From Paraclostridium benzoelyticum (lineage in GTDB: Bacteria; Bacillota; Clostridia; Peptostreptococcales; Peptostreptococcaceae), in the NCBI RefSeq assembly GCF_001006285.1, contig NZ_LBBT01000165.1, positions 1 through 35,033 on the forward strand: DNA of 35,033 nucleotides, written 5' to 3'. The notes beneath the pieces were generated by a model that had not been told where the DNA came from, did not search any database, and saw only the letters and a list, made by a program, of their open reading frames with translations. Below, in pieces: positions 9,117 to 17,445 of this stretch. Position 1 is the first letter of the stretch. The number at the start of each line of letters is the position of its first letter. The position numbers and the translations under genes are program-made.

Positions 9117-9989
9117 ATGTTATTATTAGCTGATAAATGGAAAGATTATGAACTTATAGATATGGGTAACGGAGAAAAATTAGAGCGTTGGGGAAATGTT
9201 GTTTTAAGAAGACCAGATCCTCAAGTTATGTGGCCAATTGCGGAAGAAAAAGGATTATGGAAAAACCCACATGGACATTACCACAGAAGTAGTAGAGGTG
9301 GAGGTCAATGGGAACATAAAAAGAAATATCCAGAAAAGTGGACAATAAGTTATAAAAACCTTAAATTCAATATAAGTCCAACTGGGTTTAAGCATACAGG
9401 ATTATTCCCAGAGCAAGCTGCTAACTGGGATTGGTCAATGGATATGATAAAAAATGCTGGTAGACCTATAAAAGTTTTAAATTTATTTGCATATACAGGT
9501 GGAGCAACTGTTGCTTGTGCAGCTGCTGGAGCGGAAGTATGTCATGTTGATGCATCTAAAGGTATGGTAACTTGGGCAAAGGAAAATTTACAAACTTCTG
9601 GATTAGGAGATAGAAAAGTAAGATTTATAGTAGATGATGTTGTTAAGTTTGTAGAAAGAGAAATTAGAAGAGGAAATAAATACGATGCTATAATAATGGA
9701 TCCACCTTCATATGGAAGAGGTCCTAAAGGTGAAGTATGGCAAATAGAAGAAAAATTATATGGATTAGTTGAACTATGTACAAAAGTTTTATCGGATAAG
9801 CCTTTATTCTTCTTAATAAACTCATACACAACAGGATTATCTCCAATTATACTTGAGCATATATTAGATGCAACAGTTGCTAAGCATGCTAAAGGTGGAA
9901 ATATATATGGTGGAGAAATAGGATTACCTACATCAAAAGATGGAAAAGTTCTTCCTTGCGGTATATTTGGAAGATGGGAGTCTAAATAA
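9117..9989 (+). CDS. Class I SAM-dependent methyltransferase (RlmI/COG1092-like)
   Basis: Probable RNA methyltransferase. In the 290-aa protein a family-specific N-terminal part (about 1-115) precedes a Rossmann methyltransferase domain. SAM-binding motif I is LNLFAYTGGATVACAAAGA, the acidic end of strand 2 is in HVDASKG, and motif IV is MDPPSYGRG. The DPPSYG motif is typical of RlmI/RlmK-type enzymes, but the N-terminal PUA domain of RlmI is not evident, so the substrate is uncertain. The start has the ribosome site TTAGGAGGAAA. The stop codon overlaps the next start by one base (TAATG), so it is translationally coupled to the pseudouridine synthase gene, which also suggests an RNA substrate. 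Confidence 0.82.
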   Translation: MLLLADKWKDYELIDMGNGEKLERWGNVVLRRPDPQVMWPIAEEKGLWKNPHGHYHRSSRGGGQWEHKKKYPEKWTISYKNLKFNISPTGFKHTGLFPEQAANWDWSMDMIKNAGRPIKVLNLFAYTGGATVACAAAGAEVCHVDASKGMVTWAKENLQTSGLGDRKVRFIVDDVVKFVEREIRRGNKYDAIIMDPPSYGRGPKGEVWQIEEKLYGLVELCTKVLSDKPLFFLINSYTTGLSPIILEHILDATVAKHAKGGNIYGGEIGLPTSKDGKVLPCGIFGRWESK

Positions 9990-10660
9990 TGGTAAAAGTA
10001 TTATATGAAGATAATCATTTATTAGTTGTAGAAAAGCCTGTAAATATATTATCGCAAGGTGATGATACTAATGATAAAGATATGGTTAATCTTTTGAAGC
10101 AATATGTAAAAGTTAAATACAATAAACCTGGAAATGTGTTTATAGGACTTGTACATAGGCTAGATAGACCTGTAGGTGGAGCGATGGTGTTTGCAAAGAC
10201 ATCTAAAGCTGCATCTAGACTATCTGAACAAGTCAGAAATAAAACATTCAAAAAGACATACAGGGCTGTATTAAATGGGAGTATGAAAAAAGATGCAGAT
10301 ACTTTAAAAGATTTTCTTTATAAAAATAAGAAGACTAATATGGTCAGTGTAGTTAATAAAGATCATAAAGATGCTAAAAATGCAGAATTAAGTTATACTA
10401 CGTTAGGCAAAAAAGATAAATTTAGCTTAGTTGAAGTTGATTTAAAAACTGGAAGATCTCATCAAATAAGAGTTCAATTCTCAAGCAGAAGACATCCTCT
10501 ATTTGGAGATCAAAGATATGGTCAAAATATAAATAAAGTTGGAGATCAAATAGCATTATGGTCTTATAAAATTGAAATAGATCATCCGACTACTAAGGAA
10601 AAAATGGAATTTATCTGTGAACCACCTAATGAATATCCTTGGAATTTATTTGAGGTTTAA
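9989..10660 (+). CDS. RluA-family pseudouridine synthase
   Basis: Isomerises uridine to pseudouridine in rRNA or tRNA. The 223-aa protein begins directly with the catalytic domain (YEDNHLLVVEKP) and has the catalytic Asp in HRLDRPVGG, then KTYRAVLNG and the RSHQIRVQ motif. It lacks the N-terminal S4 domain of RluD. In length and layout it resembles short family members such as RluA/TruC, but the target base cannot be told from sequence. Its start overlaps the stop of the methyltransferase gene, and the next gene starts 2 bases after its stop. Confidence 0.9.
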   Translation: MVKVLYEDNHLLVVEKPVNILSQGDDTNDKDMVNLLKQYVKVKYNKPGNVFIGLVHRLDRPVGGAMVFAKTSKAASRLSEQVRNKTFKKTYRAVLNGSMKKDADTLKDFLYKNKKTNMVSVVNKDHKDAKNAELSYTTLGKKDKFSLVEVDLKTGRSHQIRVQFSSRRHPLFGDQRYGQNINKVGDQIALWSYKIEIDHPTTKEKMEFICEPPNEYPWNLFEV

Positions 10661-10662
10661 AT

Positions 10663-11367
10663 ATGGAAAAGTACAATGGATTTTATATAGAGAAACCTGT
10701 TGGGAATAATATATTTTCTTATGATGAAAGAAAAAATAAAAAAATATTTGTTCCTAAGTTGATAGAAGGAAATTTGGATTCTGTAAAGGTTGGAGAAAAA
10801 ATAGTATTTAGTGAAATTGATTTTGATAAAGAAATAAATGCTATCGGATTAGAAAATATGGTTAAGTTTAACTATAAAGATAAAGATATCTATATTTTTG
10901 ATAATCACAATCACTCCTTTTACTTTTGGATTAAAAGTTTAAAAAAAGGTATGTTTAATAAAGGATGTAAATTAGTTCACATAGATCAACATAAAGACAT
11001 GAGAGAGCCCGAAGATTATAACGTTGATATAAATAATATGGATGATGTATTTAGGTACACAAACTATGTTTTAAATGTAGGAAACTTTATAAAACCTGCA
11101 TTACATCACGATATATTTTCAGAAGTTGTAATAATAGATAGCACTTATGGATTTGACTTAGATGTTGATGGTGAAATAGTATTAGATATAGATTTAGATA
11201 TATTTTCTAAAGATATGGAATATATATCCTATGATTTAAGAGTAAATAAGATAAAAGAATATATAGATAGAGCTAAGGTTATAACTATTGCAAGTAGCCC
11301 GTTTTTTATAGAACAGGACTATGCTATAAAAGTATTAAAAGAATTATTCAATTATGATATAATATAA
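10663..11367 (+). CDS. UPF0489-family protein with arginase-like metal site
   Basis: A 234-aa protein with the signature of the UPF0489 (C5orf22) family, which has an arginase-like fold. Metal-site motifs in order are DNHNH (residues 80-84), HIDQHKD (106-112, giving Asp108-x-His110-x-Asp112) and DIDLD (175-179). This reproduces the His, DxHxD and DxD ligand pattern of Mn-dependent ureohydrolases. From memory, a member of this family (OspR) converts arginine to ornithine in a ribosomal peptide. No RiPP precursor or maturase is visible here. The start is 2 bases after the pseudouridine synthase gene, so the two are probably translationally coupled. The substrate is unknown. Confidence 0.72.
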   Translation: MEKYNGFYIEKPVGNNIFSYDERKNKKIFVPKLIEGNLDSVKVGEKIVFSEIDFDKEINAIGLENMVKFNYKDKDIYIFDNHNHSFYFWIKSLKKGMFNKGCKLVHIDQHKDMREPEDYNVDINNMDDVFRYTNYVLNVGNFIKPALHHDIFSEVVIIDSTYGFDLDVDGEIVLDIDLDIFSKDMEYISYDLRVNKIKEYIDRAKVITIASSPFFIEQDYAIKVLKELFNYDII

Positions 11368-11422
11368 GAGTTAGATATTTATAATTAAGCATGAGTTATT
11401 CATGAACTAGGAGGAAATTAAA

Positions 11423-11929
11423 ATGAGTTTATATACTACATGGAGATCATTAAGTGAAAACCACAATAGCCAAGAAGAAGAAATAAAGTTCTGGGAAGAG
11501 TACTTAAAGAAAGAAACAGAAATATACAATGAAATATTAAACAATAAAAAAGATGTTATAGAAGGAAAAGTTAGCGATTTAGCAGCTGCTCACAATACAT
11601 CTGTTGAATACATGATGGGATTCATAGACGGAATAAGTGAAAGTTTAAAAGAAGAATTTTCAGAAGAAAAATTAGAAACTATAGAAGCTGATACAGAAAT
11701 AAAATTAGAAATAGACTGGGAAAAGTTATACTACAATATGGTAGCAGTAGAAGCTCACTGGTTATATAACTTAGAAGGATGGAATGGAATATTATCAGAA
11801 GATAAGAAAAAAGAATTACAAAAAGCTTTTAAAGCTACAAAAACAGTAGTTAAAGATGACAAGATAGGAAGAAATGAGCCTTGTCCATGCGGAAGCGGTA
11901 AAAAATTCAAAAAATGTTGTGGAAAATAA
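11423..11929 (+). CDS. SEC-C zinc-motif protein
   Basis: 168-aa, acidic, helix-rich protein ending in a SEC-C metal-binding motif: [15 protein letters not shown] close to the C-terminus, with the four Cys as zinc ligands. The same motif ends SecA and several unrelated proteins, where it mediates zinc-dependent contacts with partners or ribosomes. The body (about 1-145) shows no enzyme motif that I recognise, so no specific function is assigned. A good ribosome site (AGGAGG) lies 7 bases before the ATG. A 53-residue gene follows 9 bases after its stop. Confidence 0.75.
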   Translation: MSLYTTWRSLSENHNSQEEEIKFWEEYLKKETEIYNEILNNKKDVIEGKVSDLAAAHNTSVEYMMGFIDGISESLKEEFSEEKLETIEADTEIKLEIDWEKLYYNMVAVEAHWLYNLEGWNGILSEDKKKELQKAFKATKTVVKDDKIGRNEPCPCGSGKKFKKCCGK

Positions 11930-11938
11930 GGAGATAAA

Positions 11939-12100
11939 ATGTTTTTACTAAAATTCATTGATGAAGATGATAATCTATCTACAAAAGAATTTACATCATT
12001 AAATTCTTTAAAGGATTACGTTAAGGATAACGACATCGATAAGACGTGGCATCAAGTGGAAGAAGTAAAAAAAGTAATTCCTAATTTAAAAGAAGAATAA
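11939..12100 (+). CDS. Small hypothetical protein, 53 aa
   Basis: ATG at 11939 with an AAGGAG ribosome site 8 bases upstream opens a 53-codon frame ending at 12100. The protein starts MFLLKFIDEDD, is very charged, and contains a single Trp-His pair (KTWHQVEEV) in its second half. There is no signal or membrane segment. It lies between the SEC-C gene, 9 bases away, and a strong terminator, so it is the last gene of that unit. The good ribosome site, tight spacing and codon use like its neighbours support a real gene. Function unknown. Confidence 0.7.
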   Translation: MFLLKFIDEDDNLSTKEFTSLNSLKDYVKDNDIDKTWHQVEEVKKVIPNLKEE

Positions 12101-12128
12101 AAAAAGGAGCTAACGCTCCTTTTTTTAT
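12101..12128. terminator. Bidirectional terminator
   Basis: A 10-bp stem, AAAAAGGAGC (12101-12110) / GCTCCTTTTT (12115-12124), with loop TAAC serves the plus-strand group on the left and psuG on the right, whose stop codon is at 12125. Confidence 0.88.
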
Positions 12129-13042
12129 TTTAACTCTGATAAGTCTTTAGCTATTTGAGCTGCGACCTTAGCGTTATTATAAACTAGTTCTATATTAGCA
12201 TCTAAGCTCTTTCCTTCTGTGATAGTTTTTACTCTATCTAATAAGAATGGTGTTACCTTCTTACCAGCTATATTTTTTTCCTCAGCTTCTTTTAAAGCTG
12301 ATTCAATAGCGTTGTTTATAGTATCGTAATCCATTTCAAATTCTTTAGGTATTGGATTACCTATTACCATACCACCTTTTAGATTTAAATCCCACTTAGC
12401 TTTTAATGCTGAAGCTACTTCTAAAGAAGATTCAACTTTATAATCAACTCCAAATCCACTTTTTCTAGTGTAGAATGCAGGGAATTCTTCAGTTTCGAAA
12501 CCTACAACTGGAACCCCATTAGTTTCAAGATATTCTAGAGTAAGACCTATATCTAGTATAGATTTAGCACCTGCACAAATTACTGCAACATTTGTATTTG
12601 CTAATTCTTGTAAATCAGCAGATATATCAAATGTTTCTTGAGCTCCCCTATGTACACCACCTATACCTCCTGTAGCAAATACTTTAACTCCAGCTAAGTT
12701 AGCCAATATCATTGTAGTAGCAACTGTAGTAGCTCCATTTAGTTTTTTAGATATGATAAAAGGTAAATCTCTTCTACTAGCTTTAACAATATCTTTGTTA
12801 GTTCCTAGGAATTCAATTTCTTCAGTTGTAAGACCTACTTTTAAAACTCCATTTATGATAGCTATAGTAGCAGGAATAGCTCCATTTTCTCTAATTATTC
12901 TACTAACTGTCTTAGCCATCTCTATATTTTTAGGATAAGGCATACCATGAGAAATTATAGTTGATTCTAAGGCTACAACTGGAAGACCTTCTGCTAAAGC
13001 TTTTTTTACCTCTGGATGTACATTTAAGTATTTTTCTAACAT
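12125..13042 (-). CDS. psuG: Pseudouridine-5'-phosphate glycosidase
   Basis: Cleaves pseudouridine 5'-phosphate to uracil and ribose 5-phosphate (physiologically the degradative direction). The 305 aa match the family in full: [16 protein letters not shown] near the start, the [13 protein letters not shown] segment, DISADL, and the [21 protein letters not shown] region. Family length is about 300. It starts one base after the stop of the kinase gene, with its ribosome site (AAAGGAGATGATC) inside the last kinase codons, so the two are translationally coupled and act in sequence. Confidence 0.95.
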   Translation of the reverse strand: MLEKYLNVHPEVKKALAEGLPVVALESTIISHGMPYPKNIEMAKTVSRIIRENGAIPATIAIINGVLKVGLTTEEIEFLGTNKDIVKASRRDLPFIISKKLNGATTVATTMILANLAGVKVFATGGIGGVHRGAQETFDISADLQELANTNVAVICAGAKSILDIGLTLEYLETNGVPVVGFETEEFPAFYTRKSGFGVDYKVESSLEVASALKAKWDLNLKGGMVIGNPIPKEFEMDYDTINNAIESALKEAEEKNIAGKKVTPFLLDRVKTITEGKSLDANIELVYNNAKVAAQIAKDLSELK

Positions 13043-13043
13043 T

Positions 13044-14132
13044 TTAGATCATCTCCTTTAAAATTTTTTCAACACTATCAACAGACATACTTGGATTAAT
13101 AGTATTTTTATGCATTAATGTAAGTATAGAAGCAGCTGTTGCGAATTCAGCTGTGTCTTTTAAATTGAAATTATGCAGGTATCCATAGACTAGTGCAGAT
13201 AAAAATGCATCTCCGGCACCTGTAGCACTAACTGTATCAACCTTAACGCCTGGAATTAATAAATGATTTTCCTCATTAGCGCAGAATACACCATCTTTAC
13301 CTAATGTTATAAAAACATTTTTAACACCTTTTCCTAGGAAGTATTTTGCACATTCATATAAATCTTCTTCGTTGTTTATCTCTATCCCTGATAGTATCTC
13401 AGCTTCTAGCTTATTAGGTTTTATAGTATTAAATCTTCCTATAATATCTTTTATTTTCATACTTTTTTGAGTAGAAACTGTGTCTATAAAGATAGGTATA
13501 TCTGTGTAAGTTTTACTTATATAATCAACAACATCGAAAGATAAGTTCGTATCCAATACAATAGCTAATGAATCCTTTATAGCTGAATGCTTTGAAATAA
13601 TATAGTCAACATCGATTTTATTAATTATATCCATATGAGATATAGCTAGTTGCATATCTTGATCATTGTTTAAAATTGATAAATACATAGATGTTGGAAA
13701 TGAATCTGATATATAACAATCGGATGCATCTATATTTAGTTTCTTACATTCTGTTAATATACGACTTCCATAAATATCATTGCCAATAGCAGATATAAGT
13801 TTTGTATTTACTCCAAGTTTAGAAATGTTTTCGCAAATATTTCGACCAACACCTCCTAAAGAAATATCAATCTTTCCAGGATTTGAATCAAACATTGTAA
13901 GGGTATTACTTGGAGAACCCTGGATATCGACGTTAGCTCCGCCTATAACTGTCACAAACTTGCTTGCGCTTATGATATAACCTTTTCCTTTAATATAACC
14001 TTTTTTCATCAAATTTGTTATGTGTACAGCAACAGAAGATCTCGTTATATTGAGCATGTCAGCTAATGTTTGCTGTGAAACCATAGGATCATTCTTTAAA
14101 ATATTTAAAATTTCTTTTTCTCTATCAGTCAT
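13044..14132 (-). CDS. psuK: PfkB-family pseudouridine kinase with N-terminal HTH
   Basis: Phosphorylates pseudouridine (inferred from psuG next door) to feed PsuG. The 362-aa protein has two parts. Residues 1 to about 50 are a winged HTH ([34 protein letters not shown]). The remainder is a PfkB sugar kinase ([20 protein letters not shown], catalytic GAGDAF near the C-terminus). The frame extends up to an ATG at 14174, but only the ATG at 14132 has a good ribosome site (GGTGAT), and the HTH begins there. The HTH fusion suggests the kinase regulates its own operon, perhaps through the palindrome 24 bases upstream. E. coli YeiI has a similar HTH-PfkB layout, so the substrate is not certain. Confidence 0.85.
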   Translation of the reverse strand: MTDREKEILNILKNDPMVSQQTLADMLNITRSSVAVHITNLMKKGYIKGKGYIISASKFVTVIGGANVDIQGSPSNTLTMFDSNPGKIDISLGGVGRNICENISKLGVNTKLISAIGNDIYGSRILTECKKLNIDASDCYISDSFPTSMYLSILNNDQDMQLAISHMDIINKIDVDYIISKHSAIKDSLAIVLDTNLSFDVVDYISKTYTDIPIFIDTVSTQKSMKIKDIIGRFNTIKPNKLEAEILSGIEINNEEDLYECAKYFLGKGVKNVFITLGKDGVFCANEENHLLIPGVKVDTVSATGAGDAFLSALVYGYLHNFNLKDTAEFATAASILTLMHKNTINPSMSVDSVEKILKEMI

Positions 14133-14155
14133 TAGTATCACCATATCTAAATATT

Positions 14156-14173
14156 TGCTTATATAAATAAGCA
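14156..14173 (-). promoter_or_regulatory. Operator-like palindrome before psuK
   Basis: The inverted repeat TGCTTAT / ATAAGCA has 7-bp arms and a 4-base centre. It lies just downstream of the expected transcription start of psuK-psuG, a suitable place for a blocking repressor, possibly the HTH of the kinase itself. Confidence 0.5.
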
Positions 14174-14185
14174 TTTGTTAAGAAT

Positions 14186-14214
14186 ATAATATCATTTAAA
14201 TAAATTAATTTCAA
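14186..14214 (-). promoter_or_regulatory. Sigma-A promoter of psuK-psuG
   Basis: On the minus strand, -35 TTGAAA (14209-14214), a 17-base spacer and -10 TATTAT (14186-14191) preceded by TGA (extended -10). The start would be near 14179. Confidence 0.65.
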
Positions 14215-14285
14215 TGATAAATATCAGATATTGTAAATTATTTAAATTCAACTTAGTAATATAAAACAAATTAAAGGTACATAGT

Positions 14286-14313
14286 AACAATATTTGTCGA
14301 CGGTCATATTATA
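14286..14313 (+). promoter_or_regulatory. Candidate sigma-K promoter of yabG
   Basis: CATATTATA (14305-14313) fits the sigma-K -10 consensus CATAnnnTA exactly, and AAC (14286-14288) lies 16 bases upstream as the short -35. yabG is a late mother-cell gene in known species, so the match is meaningful. Confidence 0.65.
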
Positions 14314-14351
14314 AAGTAAGAACACAAATTTTATAGGAGGACAACTATATT

Positions 14352-15254
14352 ATGAAGATAGGAGACATCGTTGTAAGAAAGTCTTATGAGAGAGATATTA
14401 TATTCAGAATAATAGGATTTGAAATAGATGAAAATAATCAAAAGATAGCTATTTTAAAAGGGGTTGCCTTTAGAATAATTGCAGATTCAGGAATAGATGA
14501 CTTAGAAAAAGTAAATTTTTATGATATGAAAGATACATTAATAGACAAAGATGTTGAAAATATTTTGCATAAAAGTATAAAAAAAACTAGAGAGAGAAAT
14601 AGAAGACTAAATAGAGCTATGCAAAAGTCCTCGAATAATAATAAGCAAGCTCAAGGTCAAAGTCAAAATCAAGTTCAAAATTCATATGGAATGCCAGGGA
14701 AAGTACTTCATATAGATGGAGATCCTGAATATTTAAAAATTTGTTTAGATGTTTATACTAAATTGGGAATTCCGGCAGTGGGTAAAGCGATACCTGAAAG
14801 TCTTCAATATAAAGAAGTTAGAAGTTTGTTAGAACAACATAATCCATCCATATTAGTTATAACAGGACACGATGCTATAGTTAATAGTAAAGGAAACATT
14901 AAAGACATTAAAAATTATAGAAATACAGCTAATTTTATAAAAACAGTAAAAGAAGCTAGAAAATATGATCCATCACTAGATAGTTTAGTTATATTTGCTG
15001 GAGCATGCCAATCTAATTATGAAGAAATAATAAAATCAGGAGCTAATTTTGCAAGTTCTCCAAGTCGTGTAATGATACATGCGCTAGATCCTTTATTGGT
15101 GGTAGAAAAAATTGCTTGCTCTAGAATAGATAAGGTTGTTCCTTTAGATGAAATATTAAACCATACAGTTACAGGAATTAAAGGTGTAGGAGGTATAGAA
15201 ACCAGAGGGAAGTTTAGATTAACCATGCCGCTAGCTATATATAATAATTATTGA
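14352..15254 (+). CDS. yabG: Sporulation-specific protease YabG
   Basis: Mother-cell protease that processes spore coat and related proteins during sporulation; in C. difficile it also trims the germination proteins CspBA and preproSleC. The 300-aa protein has the family start KIGDIVVRKSYERDIIFRI, a poorly conserved Gln/Asn-rich linker (about 95-112) and the core with VLHIDGDPEYL, ITGHDA, FAGACQSN and ASSPSRV. The His of ITGHD and the Cys of GACQS are good candidates for the catalytic pair. Monocistronic: a candidate sigma-K promoter lies upstream and veg has its own promoters. The ribosome site TAGGAGGA is strong. Confidence 0.93.
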   Translation: MKIGDIVVRKSYERDIIFRIIGFEIDENNQKIAILKGVAFRIIADSGIDDLEKVNFYDMKDTLIDKDVENILHKSIKKTRERNRRLNRAMQKSSNNNKQAQGQSQNQVQNSYGMPGKVLHIDGDPEYLKICLDVYTKLGIPAVGKAIPESLQYKEVRSLLEQHNPSILVITGHDAIVNSKGNIKDIKNYRNTANFIKTVKEARKYDPSLDSLVIFAGACQSNYEEIIKSGANFASSPSRVMIHALDPLLVVEKIACSRIDKVVPLDEILNHTVTGIKGVGGIETRGKFRLTMPLAIYNNY

Positions 15255-15310
15255 TTTAGTGTATAAAAAAATATATAGATTATAATCCAAATTCATAAAA
15301 AAAAACAGTA

Positions 15311-15339
15311 TTGACTTTTTATCAAAAAATATATAAAAT
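15311..15339 (+). promoter_or_regulatory. veg promoter P1 (upstream)
   Basis: TTGACT (15311-15316), a 17-base spacer and TAAAAT (15334-15339). It is the upstream one of two tandem sigma-A promoters before veg. Confidence 0.65.
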
Positions 15340-15352
15340 ATTTAGTTTAGGT

Positions 15353-15381
15353 TTGACAAAAAAGTTTGATTGTGGTAATAT
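15353..15381 (+). promoter_or_regulatory. veg promoter P2 (downstream, near-consensus)
   Basis: TTGACA (15353-15358), a 17-base spacer and TAATAT (15376-15381), 39 bases before the veg start codon. B. subtilis veg is likewise known for very strong tandem vegetative promoters. Confidence 0.8.
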
Positions 15382-15419
15382 TACAATGACAAACATATAA
15401 TGTTAAAGAAGGTGATGTA

Positions 15420-15686
15420 ATGGCCACTGTTCAAACTTTGAATAAAATAAGACAGACTTTAGAGAAGCACCTAGGAAGAAAAATTTTATTAAAAGCTAAT
15501 AAAGGAAGAAAACAAATAGTTACTAAAAAAGGTGTACTGGAAAAAGTATATCCTAGTATATTTGTTGTTAAGCTAGATGATGAGGATAATGGATATTCTA
15601 GAGTATCATATAGCTATTCAGACCTATTAACTGATAACGTTAAATTGAAAGTAATTAAAGAACCAAATAAATTAAATGTAAGTTAA
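15420..15686 (+). CDS. veg: Veg family protein
   Basis: Small conserved Firmicutes protein; in B. subtilis Veg is highly transcribed and stimulates biofilm formation, and its molecular role is not settled. The 88 residues match the family from end to end: LNKIRQTLEKHLGRKILLKANKGRKQ, then KKGVLEKVYPSIFVV. It is basic, with no signal or membrane segment, and SH3-like in predicted strand pattern. It stands alone between two strong promoters and a terminator, next to yabG as in B. subtilis and C. difficile. The AAGGTGATG ribosome site is an extended match to 16S rRNA. Confidence 0.93.
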   Translation: MATVQTLNKIRQTLEKHLGRKILLKANKGRKQIVTKKGVLEKVYPSIFVVKLDDEDNGYSRVSYSYSDLLTDNVKLKVIKEPNKLNVS

Positions 15687-15689
15687 AAA

Positions 15690-15725
15690 ATTATACCTAT
15701 TAAAAATAGGTGTAATTTTTTTTTT
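15690..15725 (+). terminator. veg terminator
   Basis: Stem ATTATACCTATT (15690-15701) / AATAGGTGTAAT (15705-15716) with one G-U pair, followed by about ten T. Confidence 0.85.
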
Positions 15726-15780
15726 ACTTCCTAAATATAAATATAGTGTGATAGTTATATTTAATTTAGGAGGGTAACAT

Positions 15781-17331
15781 ATGAATCTTATAAAAGATAT
15801 TTTACAAGTTGACAACAGAATTGATTTTGGAAGGTTTCAAACTTTTATAGAAACAGAAGCTGTTGTATCAGATAAAAAGGACGACGTATATGAAATAATA
15901 AAAACAGAGGGGTACATAGCTTTAAAGAAACAAGAAATATTAGATGGGAAAATAATATTTAGAGGGAATTTTAATTATAATGTGATTTATCTAACTGAAG
16001 ATAAAAATACTGTATCAAATGTAGAGGGAAGAATAGAAATAAATGAAGTGGTAGAAAAGGATAATATAGTAGCTGATATGGAAAATATGCTTTTCTATGA
16101 TGTAGAACATATAGATTGTACAGTTATAAATGAAAGAAAGATAAGAGTAGGAGCACTTTTGAATATAAGAGGTAGCTTATTTGAAAAAAATACTATAGAT
16201 ATAGTAAAAGATGTTTCTCAAATAGAAAATGTACAAAAACACAGAAAAGAAGTTCAGTTTGAAGATATAATTGGAATAGAAAAATCTGAAAGTGTAGTTA
16301 GAGATACTATAAATATAAGTACTGAAGATATAGATAATATAGTTTCTATAGGGCCTAGAATGAAATTAAAAGAAACTAGGGTATCTGACAATAAAGTTAT
16401 AGTTGGTGGGGTTTTAGAATTGAATCCAGTAGCTTATACTTATGAAGGTGAATTAGTAGAGTTAGATAGAGTCGGGTTAGATTTTACTCAATTTATAGAA
16501 GTTCCAGGTGCATGTGAAGGTATGAAAGAAGAAGCTATGGTAGAAATAGTTGACTTAAATTATATATTTAAAAGAAATGAAGAAACAAATACAGGAGCTT
16601 TAGAAGTAGATTGTACAGCAAGAGCTAAAGTTAAAGTATCAGAAGATGTTACAAGAGAGGTATTGCAAGACGCATATTCACCTGATAGAACTCTTAAGTT
16701 TGAAAGTAGAAATGTTGAACTTAATAAGGTTGTAAGTAGTGGAAGCGAATTTTTTAATATAAGAGATACTATAAAAAATAATAGTGATGATATACAAATA
16801 AAAGATATTGTAAGTGTAGACTCAAATATAATAGTTGAAAATTCATCATTTGAAGGTGGAAAGAGTATAGTAGAAGGTGTAGTTTTAGTTGATGTTTTAT
16901 ATACTCCTGTAGAAGGCCTAAGACCAGTATATAGATTAACAGAAGAAATACCATTTACTCATGATGTTGAGGTTGGAAATGTAAAAGATACTGCTAACGC
17001 ATTTAATCATGTAAACATAGACAGAGTAGAATTTGATTTAAATAGAGATCAAATAGATGTAACTGTGAAAGTTAGAAGATATTGTGAAGTTTTAGATAAG
17101 AAAAAAGATAGCTTTATTATTAAGGGAGAAGATCAAGGACCTGTAGATTTATCTCAAAGACCTAGTATAACGATATATGTGGCTAAAGAAGGGGATAAAT
17201 TATGGAATATAGCTAAGAAATATAACACAACAATAGATGATATTGCTGAGATAAATGAAATAAAAACAGATGATCAATTAGACGTAGGGCAATGTTTAAT
17301 AATAGAGAAAAAAACTCCAATAGAAGTATAA
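15781..17331 (+). CDS. sipL: SipL-like spore morphogenetic protein (SPOCS/DUF3794 repeats plus LysM)
   Basis: Probable spore-coat morphogenetic protein. In C. difficile SipL binds SpoIVA and anchors the coat to the forespore. The 516-aa protein consists of SPOCS (DUF3794) repeats over roughly residues 30-440, with recurring VEG.V-type strands, and one C-terminal LysM domain (about 463-511: YVAKEGDKLWNIAKKYN through LDVGQCLII). There is no signal peptide, as expected for a mother-cell cytoplasmic protein. In C. difficile SipL interacts with SpoIVA through the LysM. The position after yabG and veg and before ispE is the C. difficile arrangement as I recall it. Ribosome site GGAGGG. I could not pick out a convincing sigma-E promoter. 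Confidence 0.88.
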   Translation: MNLIKDILQVDNRIDFGRFQTFIETEAVVSDKKDDVYEIIKTEGYIALKKQEILDGKIIFRGNFNYNVIYLTEDKNTVSNVEGRIEINEVVEKDNIVADMENMLFYDVEHIDCTVINERKIRVGALLNIRGSLFEKNTIDIVKDVSQIENVQKHRKEVQFEDIIGIEKSESVVRDTINISTEDIDNIVSIGPRMKLKETRVSDNKVIVGGVLELNPVAYTYEGELVELDRVGLDFTQFIEVPGACEGMKEEAMVEIVDLNYIFKRNEETNTGALEVDCTARAKVKVSEDVTREVLQDAYSPDRTLKFESRNVELNKVVSSGSEFFNIRDTIKNNSDDIQIKDIVSVDSNIIVENSSFEGGKSIVEGVVLVDVLYTPVEGLRPVYRLTEEIPFTHDVEVGNVKDTANAFNHVNIDRVEFDLNRDQIDVTVKVRRYCEVLDKKKDSFIIKGEDQGPVDLSQRPSITIYVAKEGDKLWNIAKKYNTTIDDIAEINEIKTDDQLDVGQCLIIEKKTPIEV

Positions 17332-17350
17332 AATTATGTACAAAATAAGA

Positions 17351-17387
17351 TAATAGGGAATTATAGTTCCCTATTATTTTATTTTTT
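17351..17387 (+). terminator. sipL terminator
   Basis: Perfect 10-bp stem TAATAGGGAA (17351-17360) / TTCCCTATTA (17367-17376) with a 6-base loop and a T-rich tail. Confidence 0.88.
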
Positions 17388-17445
17388 GTAGTATAATGTA
17401 TACTATAAATATTTATGGTCGTTATAGCACAATAAGGAGGAAAGC

